Shown here: piece after piece, positions 39,888 through 46,887 of the stretch
Layout: each line of letters opens with the position of its first letter
How positions within the stretch are numbered: the stretch's first letter is position 1
From: Nitrospira sp.
GTDB taxonomy: Bacteria > Nitrospirota > Nitrospiria > Nitrospirales > UBA8639
Length of the DNA stretch: 64,000 nucleotides
Direction: 5' to 3'
Assembly (NCBI GenBank): GCA_011523385.1
Contig: WTGX01000023.1
Location: 1 to 64,000, forward strand
Notes under the pieces: generated by a model
Told to the model about the DNA's origin: nothing
Database searches by the model: none
What the model saw: the letters and a program-made list of their open reading frames with translations, nothing else
Made by a program: the position numbers and the translations under genes

Positions 39888-40322
39888 TCAGGTAGCGGCA
39901 AACTGTCGCCGATAGCGCGCGATCAATTGCTCGAGTGCCGGCAGGTTGTCGAAATCCACGGGACGTTCGAAAAACACCGCGACGTATTCGTCATTCATTT
40001 CAACGCGTTCGCTGAACCCGTCCTTGATGAGACGATCGCGATATTTGGACACGACCTGTTGAATGTAAAACTTGGCCTGTTTGGCCAATTCATCGCTTCC
40101 CAGGTCTTCGGCCGTACCGTCCGACAGCAGGCTCTGCATGTCCTCCAAGGCATATCCGGCCTGGCAGACCAACAATCCGGCCGGTGTGATCTCGAGTTGC
40201 CAATCCTGGTCATCCAATTCCAGGGTCAACGCCCCGCCGGGTTCATGTTGCATAAAACCCGAGTCGGCCTGCTCCAAGTGATCCTGGACGTGTTGCCAGC
40301 CCGGATAGGGTCCGTCACTCAC
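39888..40322 (-). CDS. Hypothetical protein coupled to the TPR gene
   Basis: I recognise no family. The start is taken as the GTG at 40322, which overlaps the TGA of the upstream TPR gene (GTGA), so translation is probably coupled; a longer frame on this strand only reads TPR gene sequence. The 144-residue product is acidic, without signal or membrane segments. Its first part looks like a beta sandwich (GALTLELDDQDWQLEITPAGLLVCQAGYALEDMQSLL) and the last part is helical (LAKQAKFYIQQVVSKYRDRLIKDGF), ending in FDNLPALEQLIARYRRQF. The tight coupling suggests it binds or works with the TPR protein. Confidence 0.65.
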   Translation of the reverse strand: MSDGPYPGWQHVQDHLEQADSGFMQHEPGGALTLELDDQDWQLEITPAGLLVCQAGYALEDMQSLLSDGTAEDLGSDELAKQAKFYIQQVVSKYRDRLIKDGFSERVEMNDEYVAVFFERPVDFDNLPALEQLIARYRRQFAAT

Positions 40323-41131
40323 GAGACACCCTCCCCTGCTCCGGCTTCCATGCGGTTTTGCAGCCGAAGCGTTTCGAGTCGCCTGGTGTTTTCTTCCAGT
40401 TTGGGCAACCCGTATTTTCGATCCACGTGAACCACGTGCTGAAGGAATTCGGCTTCTTTTTCTTTGCAGCCCTTCGCCTTGTGGCAATCGGCCATGACGT
40501 ACCAGGCCCCGCCCATGCGCAGTTCATCACGAAGTCGCCCGGCAATGGCCAAGCTCGTTTGCGCACAGGCCATGGCGTCATCATAACGCTTCCATGTCAG
40601 GTACATCCGCGCCATCATCTTGAACACGTCGGCCTGACCGGCCTGATTCCCCACCCGTCTCATCAAGGCAATGGATTCCGAATAATAGTTCATGGCCTGC
40701 TTGAAGTGCCGGGTTTCCTTTGCAACCAGACCCAAATCCGAGAGCAGGACGGCCTTGGCCGCGTCGTCTTCATACGTTTCCATCCTGTCCAGGGCCTCGA
40801 GATAGTAAGCTCGTCCTCGTTCCCATTCGCCGGCGTCGACGTGCAGATTGCCCAGGTTGGCAAGCGTCGCGCTGATCCCGCGGTTGTCTCCGAGCGTCTT
40901 CTGCAATTCCAGCACCTCCTGATAATATCCCTGGGCTTGCTGACGTTTGCCGCTTACGGCGCAGATGTTCCCGAGATTGCCCAACGTCGCCGTCAGGGCC
41001 CTGGGATCGCCGCTTTGTCGATCTGCCTCCAACGCCTTGGCGTAACACTGGTAAGCCTCCGCGTAAAATCCCTTGGAGAAATGGGCGTTGCCTCGTTGGT
41101 TGAGTTGTGCCGAATGGGATTGTCTCACGGT
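40319..41131 (-). CDS. Tetratricopeptide repeat protein
   Basis: The 270-residue protein is nearly all TPR units, about six, starting at QLNQRGNAHFSKGFYAEAYQCYAKALE, with successive units of the LGNLGNICAVSGKRQQAQGYYQEVLELQ and LANLGNLHVDAGEWERGRAYYLEALDR type, in which the 36-40 residue spacing and A/G at packing sites are seen. No signal peptide is visible, so it is likely cytoplasmic, acting as a scaffold. The start is uncertain: GTG at 41131 is used, since the frame further upstream enters an intergenic repeat. It is coupled by GTGA to the next gene. Confidence 0.78.
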   Translation of the reverse strand, partial: TVRQSHSAQLNQRGNAHFSKGFYAEAYQCYAKALEADRQSGDPRALTATLGNLGNICAVSGKRQQAQGYYQEVLELQKTLGDNRGISATLANLGNLHVDAGEWERGRAYYLEALDRMETYEDDAAKAVLLSDLGLVAKETRHFKQAMNYYSESIALMRRVGNQAGQADVFKMMARMYLTWKRYDDAMACAQTSLAIAGRLRDELRMGGAWYVMADCHKAKGCKEKEAEFLQHVVHVDRKYGLPKLEENTRRLETLRLQNRMEAGAGEGVS

Positions 41132-41148
41132 CGTTTTAATTATATGGG

Positions 41149-41245
41149 CTCTACCTCCCCTCACCCCTCCTTACAAAGGAGGGGAAGCAGCGGGGCATGC
41201 TCGACTTTCCCTCCCCTTTGTAAGGGGAGGGACGGTGGGGTAGAG
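41149..41245. repeat. CCTCCCC-type doublet palindrome
   Basis: The outer ends CTCTACC (41149-41155) and GGTAGAG (41239-41245) are inverted. Inside, CCCCTCCTTACAAAGGAGGGG on the left and CCTCCCCTT-TGT-AAGGGGAGG on the right are palindromes in opposite orientation. At 97 bases it is the cleanest full copy of this family and matches the length of the other doublet family. Confidence 0.9.
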
Positions 41246-41301
41246 GGACGGATAGATATGCCGACGGGCTCTTTTCATACCAATGAGGCCACGACGTCCG
41301 C

Positions 41302-41895
41302 CTATTCCAATGCCTTTGTCACAACGGTCTTGGCCCCGGTCAATATAGAAGTTCCGTCGCCGACCAGGAGCGAATCGAAATTATACTTGAGCAACCGGCG
41401 CAATCCCCCACGCGCCTTGGCGGGATCGGCATACTTCTCGGCAGGCAGCATGCTCACCGCCCCTTCGGGTTTGCCCAGCAAGGCGTCGCCGACAATCAGA
41501 ATGCCCCGCCCCTGTTGGAGAAACAGGGCCGATTCGCCCGGCGACTTTTGATTGGAAAGGTGGATGACCCAAATCCCGCCGGGCAACAATTCTCCATCGA
41601 CAAAAGTCTTATCGGGAGTCACCGACATTTCCGGGGCATCGGCCTGCGGGACGTACACGCGAGTATTCAAAGCCTCTTTGTACGTCGCGCTTTCACGCTC
41701 ATGATCCCGGTTGGTGAGCAGGATGTAGTCGACTTGCCCCGCGTTGCTCAGCTTCGTGAAATCGTCATCCGAAAGCGGCGGAGGATCAACCAGAATTCGA
41801 TGTTCGCCCACATCCAACAAGTGGCCGTTGAAGTTTAGCTGTTTTTCTTCGGAAAACCAGGACCACGTGGCTATCCCGGGCAGGATCGGCTTCAT
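41302..41895 (-). CDS. Metallo-beta-lactamase-fold protein with degenerate metal site
   Basis: The 197-residue protein follows the MBL fold: NGHLLDVGEHRILVDPPPLSDDDF, then VDYILLTNRDHERES where the HxHxDH metal motif should be, and ILIVGDALLGKPEG, matching the later Asp strand. Only the Asp-His of the motif (RDHE) and the GD are kept; the first two His are replaced (LTNRDH), and no clear later His is seen. It may have lost hydrolase action or bind metal differently. The ATG overlaps the stop of the upstream 79-residue gene (ATGA), so the two are coupled. Confidence 0.7.
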   Translation of the reverse strand: MKPILPGIATWSWFSEEKQLNFNGHLLDVGEHRILVDPPPLSDDDFTKLSNAGQVDYILLTNRDHERESATYKEALNTRVYVPQADAPEMSVTPDKTFVDGELLPGGIWVIHLSNQKSPGESALFLQQGRGILIVGDALLGKPEGAVSMLPAEKYADPAKARGGLRRLLKYNFDSLLVGDGTSILTGAKTVVTKALE

Positions 41896-42131
41896 AACTC
41901 GGCTATCGCCTCCTGGAGCATGGCCGTTGTTTTGGATAAAATATCCTCTTCCGATGGAAGGTCGAGGATGTCGTCCTCCGGCACCATGACGAATTTTCGA
42001 TTGCCTCCCTTGGTCAAGGAAATCAGGAACCGGCCGTTGGACGGCGTGGTCGGGATGACCACCTCCACCGTGCTCTCGATATTTTTCACCAGTTCACAGA
42101 ATTTCGCTTTTCCTTCTTCAAACTCATCCAT
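41892..42131 (-). CDS. Small hypothetical protein
   Basis: I recognise no family. The 79-residue product starts MDEFEEGKAKFCELVKNI, has a beta-rich middle (VEVVIPTTPSNGRFLISLTKGGNRKFVMVPEDDI) and an acidic helical end. It is soluble with no signal. The stop overlaps the start of the MBL-fold gene by four bases, so they form a coupled pair, possibly with the thioredoxin-like gene 70 bases upstream. No functional call is possible. Confidence 0.6.
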   Translation of the reverse strand: MDEFEEGKAKFCELVKNIESTVEVVIPTTPSNGRFLISLTKGGNRKFVMVPEDDILDLPSEEDILSKTTAMLQEAIAEL

Positions 42132-42201
42132 TTCGTTTCTGAATCCTTTTGTTCAAATTGGAGAACTTGCAACGGACGGAAATGCCGGATGGCACCGAAC
42201 G

Positions 42202-42738
42202 TCATAAGGCGGTCGATCCGGAAGATGCCCCCAATAATTTACTCACCTCATCCAGGATCGCCGCATGGTCCGCCAAGTCCATGTTGCCGACCCGTTGCCA
42301 CCGGATGACGCCGTCCTGATCCAGAATGTACACGTTGGGAATGAAGCGTCCGCCTCCGTACAGTTTATCGGTAATCTGGTCAGGGTCCGTGAGATAGGGA
42401 TAGGTGATTTTTACGGGAAAGACGCTGAGAAATTCCAGGACGTCGGCCTGTGAATCGCCCGAGGAGTTCACGCCGATCACCGCGACGTTCTGCCCGCGCG
42501 TGGCCTCGTACACTTTCTGCAGATTCGTGCCTTGAATCAAACACGGTTCGCAAATATGAAACAGGCCCAGCACCACGACTTTGCCCTGGAAGTCTTTCAG
42601 CGAAACGGGTTCCCCCGTGACCGAGGTGAGCGAGAACGGCGGAGCCGGCTCCCCGACTTTAAAAAATCCACCGGCCCAGGCCATCGTTACCATGGCTATG
42701 GAAAGCGTCACTGCGAGTAAACAGATATGGCGTTTCAT
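42202..42738 (-). CDS. Exported thioredoxin-like (TlpA/peroxiredoxin-like) protein
   Basis: The 178-residue product begins with a signal peptide (MKRHICLLAVTLSIAMVTMAWAGG), so it acts in the periplasm. The AhpC/TSA-Redoxin-type fold is seen in GEPAPPFSLTSVTGEPVSLKDFQGKVVVLGLF, followed by the CxxC site HICEPC and FIPNVYILDQDGVIRW, with the cis-Pro region. CEPC is an unusual active-site pair compared with TlpA WCxPC. The ATG 42738 has GGAGG at five bases. A disulphide reductase role, for example for cytochrome maturation, is possible but not shown. Confidence 0.82.
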   Translation of the reverse strand: MKRHICLLAVTLSIAMVTMAWAGGFFKVGEPAPPFSLTSVTGEPVSLKDFQGKVVVLGLFHICEPCLIQGTNLQKVYEATRGQNVAVIGVNSSGDSQADVLEFLSVFPVKITYPYLTDPDQITDKLYGGGRFIPNVYILDQDGVIRWQRVGNMDLADHAAILDEVSKLLGASSGSTAL

Positions 42739-42938
42739 GGCATCCTCCACTTTGCTGAACCGCAGTCAATGCAGGCAAGCGACAACGATATCGAAATCTT
42801 AACACACGATTTTTAAGGCGGGCAATTTAAGATAGAGGCCAATGCCTTTGTTATCTCTATCCCTTGAGAGATAGGCACAAAGACCGCATTCTCGACCCAA
42901 TAGAACGTCATAAAGTTGTTCTTCTGTGAAGCATCTTG

Positions 42939-45626
42939 TCAGATTTTTTGTTTGTACTTTTTGAATCCATCAAGCAATGTTTTGAAAGACTTGGGTTGAT
43001 ATTTTTCGAAGTCTTTGTCGTCTACAAAAACAAAGCCAAATTCCGTTTTAGTCTGCGCTTTGTTGATGTCCTCGCACCATTGGCGCAGGCGGGCCATCTT
43101 TAGCGGCACATCCAGGTCTTGTTGTCCTTTGGTTTCCACAATTACCACTCGATCATCGGTCAATTTGACAATGAAATCCGGGTAGTAATTCGAAATGTTC
43201 CCGTCGGCTTTCACGTAATCCAATTTGAAATTCACCGCCAAGTAATTCTTTGCATAGGAAACTACATCGCCGCACTGCTCAAGAAAGTCGGCAAACTGTA
43301 ATTCAAAATGGCTGTCACCAACGATCCGGTTAAACACCGACTTCTTCGGCATCATGTAGCTCTGATTTTTCACCACAAAAGGCCGTGTCCGGCGCAGTTT
43401 GACAGTGTCACGGATTTCCGCGTCGCCCTTGTCGCGCACAGTCAGATCGTTGATGGCTTTCTTGAACGTTTCGATCAAGGTCATGGTCACAGCCAACTCG
43501 GAAAGATTTCGTAGAGTATTGGGCGTTTCCAGATCAACTGATTGGGCAAACAACCTGTCCTGTACGAAGCTCTTGATCTTGCCGTATAGCACATCGTAGC
43601 CGCTCACCAGTCGCAGTTCCCTCATCACTGTCTGCGCGAAGTAGCCGATCACGCTACGGTAGTCACCAACCTTTGTGCCATCCAGCACAGTCGTGTGGGT
43701 CACTTCGCCGGTGGTGATGTCCTTGAACACGATCTCGCGTTGCTCTTCCTTGCTGAACTTCAGGTATTCACAGGTTTGAAACTCTATAGTGGTAACATCA
43801 AGATCGGCTAGGTTCTTGTATTCCCGATAAACCCGCGGCGTGAGCACTGGAATCTCAATGTCGAGAGCATCAATGTTCTTCTGCCTATTCTCCTGATCAA
43901 CCTCTACCACTAACGGAGTCTTCGGCCCGGTGCCTTCACCCATAGCCCTGCGCTCCAATTCCACGCCCTCGGCCTGGATGGACTCGACGAATTCCATGAA
44001 AGCCTCGGTACCCACCACGCTGACATATTCTTCTGCATCGCCCGAATACATCCTGCGCAAGCCGCGCCCCAACGTCTGCTCCGGCAAGATATTGCTCCGT
44101 GCCGAATAGGCGCGCAGCCCGACAATTGTCGTGACGTTGCGCACATCCCAGCCTTCCTTCAGCACCAATACCGAGACAATTGCCTTGTAAGGACTCGCCG
44201 GATCGTCGATTTCGTTCGCCTGCTTGCGTAGCTTTTCCAACTCGTCCTTCGCTTTGCCGGAAGATGCTTCGGAAATCTCACCGTTCTGCTTTGTATGAAT
44301 CGTCAGCACACCGCCCTGTAGATCAGGATATCGGTTCTCCAGAAATTCAGCGACCTCGTCGCAATTCCTCGTATCGTCCGTCATGACGAACAAGATCGCC
44401 TTCTTGCCCAGTTTCCGGTGCTCCTCGTCAGCCTTACGCCACTCAATCACCCCCAGCTCAAGGTAGTCCGCATACTTCTCGGTAAACTTCGCGCTCTGCC
44501 GTTCCTGCAGCTTGGAACGGCTCGGAGCATCCGGCAGTACAGGATGCTTGACCACGTTCTGGGAAATCGCCTCAACCAGGGGGTAATCAGCTACCGTCTG
44601 CACAAAAATCGCCCCATTGTTGTGCTTGGGGGTGGCCGTCACGTCCACCTGCAAACTCAGACCACTGCCCTTCTGCAGCAGCCGGTTGTGAATGTCTTCA
44701 ATCGACTTGAACCAAGCCATCCGCGAATCGTGAATGTGATGCGCCTCGTCATTCAGCACCATCAATTCGTCAATGTCGCGCACGATCATCCCCAAATCGA
44801 CGCTGGAATCGGTGGTGCCCCCCGTGGGTCGCTTGCCGAGGAAGTAATCCATTGTGTTCTCGTCGTCGAACGACGGAGGGATGTCCTCACCGGAATACAC
44901 CCGGTGGATATTGGTTAGGAAAATGTTTCCCGTCTGGCGCGTCACCCGCACCTCGTCCTGTTTATGTAGGGTCAATTGAAAATCATCTTGCCAGTTGCGG
45001 CCGTCAAACCCGTTTCCGGGAATGACCGGGTCGGTGAAGAAAATCCGCAATCCCTGAAAATCCCGATAAAGACGATCCAAGACGATGATGTTGGGCGCAA
45101 TCACCAGAAAGTTGCGCGACAACTCCGACTCCGGTTCATAGAGCTTGTGGTAGAAACTCCACGCCAACGCTAGGCTCATCACCTTCGTTTTGCCGCTACC
45201 AGTCGCCATTTTGATCACATAGCGTCGCCACGTTTCATCGAACAGACCAGCCGATACCAGATCACTGCTATCAAAACGCATCAAGTCATACTTGTCCTTG
45301 GCTCCGACAACGTCGTAGAGGTAAACAATCGTCTCTATCGCCTCCCGTTGGGCAAAGTAATATTCGAAATTCTCCATGCTGCTGCCCGCTCCCGGTAACA
45401 GATGCGATTCCTTGAACCACCAGTTGAGCAGACTCCGACTGGTATCGGATGCCCCCGCGTACCCGCTATCGCGGAACTCCTTCACTTTGCGCCGAAGCTC
45501 CGCCACCAGCGGCGGCATCAGCTTCTCCATGGTTGTGTCTCGGAGAGTCTCATCCGCCGGGAACCAGCGGATGTCAGGATCAAGAATCGCGTGGCAGGAG
45601 TGAGGGAAGTCGGGATGGAGGGCCAT
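42939..45626 (-). CDS. Type III restriction enzyme helicase/nuclease subunit (Res-like)
   Basis: The 895-residue protein is an SF2 helicase with a C-terminal nuclease, as in type III Res. Motif I is MATGSGKTKVM (about 140), motif II LNDEAHHIHDS (about 300), motif III VDVTATPKHNNG (about 333), and motif VI EQTLGRGLRRMYSG (about 535). Near the end the PD-(D/E)xK site reads YYPDFIVKL with VVIVETKGQQ (about 830-850). With an active Mod, Res would cut DNA with unmethylated head-to-head sites by ATP-dependent movement. It is the last gene of the island operon, 11 bases after the AlbA_2 gene. No frame damage is visible. Confidence 0.9.
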   Translation of the reverse strand: MALHPDFPHSCHAILDPDIRWFPADETLRDTTMEKLMPPLVAELRRKVKEFRDSGYAGASDTSRSLLNWWFKESHLLPGAGSSMENFEYYFAQREAIETIVYLYDVVGAKDKYDLMRFDSSDLVSAGLFDETWRRYVIKMATGSGKTKVMSLALAWSFYHKLYEPESELSRNFLVIAPNIIVLDRLYRDFQGLRIFFTDPVIPGNGFDGRNWQDDFQLTLHKQDEVRVTRQTGNIFLTNIHRVYSGEDIPPSFDDENTMDYFLGKRPTGGTTDSSVDLGMIVRDIDELMVLNDEAHHIHDSRMAWFKSIEDIHNRLLQKGSGLSLQVDVTATPKHNNGAIFVQTVADYPLVEAISQNVVKHPVLPDAPSRSKLQERQSAKFTEKYADYLELGVIEWRKADEEHRKLGKKAILFVMTDDTRNCDEVAEFLENRYPDLQGGVLTIHTKQNGEISEASSGKAKDELEKLRKQANEIDDPASPYKAIVSVLVLKEGWDVRNVTTIVGLRAYSARSNILPEQTLGRGLRRMYSGDAEEYVSVVGTEAFMEFVESIQAEGVELERRAMGEGTGPKTPLVVEVDQENRQKNIDALDIEIPVLTPRVYREYKNLADLDVTTIEFQTCEYLKFSKEEQREIVFKDITTGEVTHTTVLDGTKVGDYRSVIGYFAQTVMRELRLVSGYDVLYGKIKSFVQDRLFAQSVDLETPNTLRNLSELAVTMTLIETFKKAINDLTVRDKGDAEIRDTVKLRRTRPFVVKNQSYMMPKKSVFNRIVGDSHFELQFADFLEQCGDVVSYAKNYLAVNFKLDYVKADGNISNYYPDFIVKLTDDRVVIVETKGQQDLDVPLKMARLRQWCEDINKAQTKTEFGFVFVDDKDFEKYQPKSFKTLLDGFKKYKQKI

Positions 45627-45637
45627 TGAGTGTTTTC

Positions 45638-46885
45638 TTAATATGACTCCGCAGCAAATATCGTTAAGCGTAATTCCTCACCTTGCAACTCATATAGAGG
45701 TGTCTTCTCGCTCAATTGTTCGCTTTCTCTTAAAATAATTCCAACGCCTTCGCCTCGACGCTCAAGAAAATACCCTCTTCCAGCCCGCCCTGCTACACTG
45801 TCTTCCAATTTGAGCTCTGAAAGCAAACGTGTGAGTAGCTCATTGCGAGTTACTTGATTGAAGAGCAGGCTGTCCACGGTCAATGTGTTTCCCAACTCGC
45901 CAGGCGAATAAATCTCCAGCCTGTCAGCAAACATAAACAGTCGTATTTTTGAACCATGTTTGGAGTAATCTCGGTGTACCACTGCGTTGACCAATGCTTC
46001 GAAAACCGCCCTCATACTGTATTGAGGCTTTTCCTCTCTTCCCACATCCTTGCGGGCAGACACCTTGTTGTAACGTGCAACAAAATTGAATGCATCTACT
46101 ATCTGTTGGTCGAGTGTTCCACTGAAATCCTTGGCATCGACTTGATAATTCGCATCCTTTGTTTTTCCGCTGTAACAAACCGCTTGAATAAAGCTATTGT
46201 ATAAATAGTTGTCGGGCTTATTGTGACACATCAGGACACCAGCAACAGACGCACGCAATTCGTCTTTATCATCTTGGACCAGCAAGCGTCTTTTAATAAG
46301 GATTTCTTCTGTCTCGCTATCAGAGGTATCTTCTCTAAGGAAACGTTGACATAAACGAATTTGCAATGTGTCTTTACTGGTTCTAGGTACGGCCTGTTCG
46401 TCAAAAGGCATGATTCGCGCCTGAGATCGACTTTGCCCTACCCGTAGCAGATGTTCCGAATTCATTGGTCTTTTGCTATTTCCGTGTCGGTAGAAATACC
46501 CATTTTTACTCTTGTGAAGCCATAGACTTCGTTCAATCTGTACATAAACCAGATACTTGTCTTCGCCTGCTTCATCGGCTATCAGCACACTGTCGACATA
46601 AAAATACACCATAGGGGGATCAATGGAATCATGACAAATTTCGCTGATATAGCTGACCAAAATTCTTATGTTTGTAGGATCAATACCGATAATCTGTCGC
46701 GGTTTATCTGCAACGCCAAAGATGATAGTGCCACCGGAGTGATTGGCAAACGCTGCTAACGAATCAGACAAACTATCACGATCAGGCTCAATCACTTTAT
46801 CATTACCGATACGGACTTCCTTGAATTCAACTCCTGAACTTTCCCCGGTGCGTATCTTTTCGAGAACCTGTGCGGCGCTGAGCAT
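45638..46885 (-). CDS. AlbA_2 (Schlafen-like) and ATPase domain protein
   Basis: The 415-residue protein has an N-terminal AlbA_2/Schlafen-type domain (residues 1-135: SGVEFKEVRIG, SLAAFANHSGGTIIFGVADK, then the strand IERSLWLHKSKNGYFYRHGN) and, at about 270-350, a GHKL-like ATP-binding region of the HATPase_c_4 type (RAVFEALVNAVVHRDYSKHGSKIRLFMFADRLEIYSPGELG). The C-terminus could be winged helix. Family members are often annotated as ATP-binding or RNA-binding regulators and occur in defence islands; some Schlafen domains are nucleases. It starts two bases after the PHP/SMC gene stop. Role here unknown. Confidence 0.78.
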   Translation of the reverse strand: MLSAAQVLEKIRTGESSGVEFKEVRIGNDKVIEPDRDSLSDSLAAFANHSGGTIIFGVADKPRQIIGIDPTNIRILVSYISEICHDSIDPPMVYFYVDSVLIADEAGEDKYLVYVQIERSLWLHKSKNGYFYRHGNSKRPMNSEHLLRVGQSRSQARIMPFDEQAVPRTSKDTLQIRLCQRFLREDTSDSETEEILIKRRLLVQDDKDELRASVAGVLMCHNKPDNYLYNSFIQAVCYSGKTKDANYQVDAKDFSGTLDQQIVDAFNFVARYNKVSARKDVGREEKPQYSMRAVFEALVNAVVHRDYSKHGSKIRLFMFADRLEIYSPGELGNTLTVDSLLFNQVTRNELLTRLLSELKLEDSVAGRAGRGYFLERRGEGVGIILRESEQLSEKTPLYELQGEELRLTIFAAESY

Positions 46886-46887
46886 GG

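Noticed and set aside
41131-41164. Longer start of the TPR gene at 41164
   Set aside because: That GTG lies within the repeat doublet and the extra residues do not look like TPR sequence.
40358-41551. Open frame of 397 codons on the plus strand
   Set aside because: It crosses the TPR gene, a repeat and the MBL-fold gene in antisense, which no real gene is likely to do.
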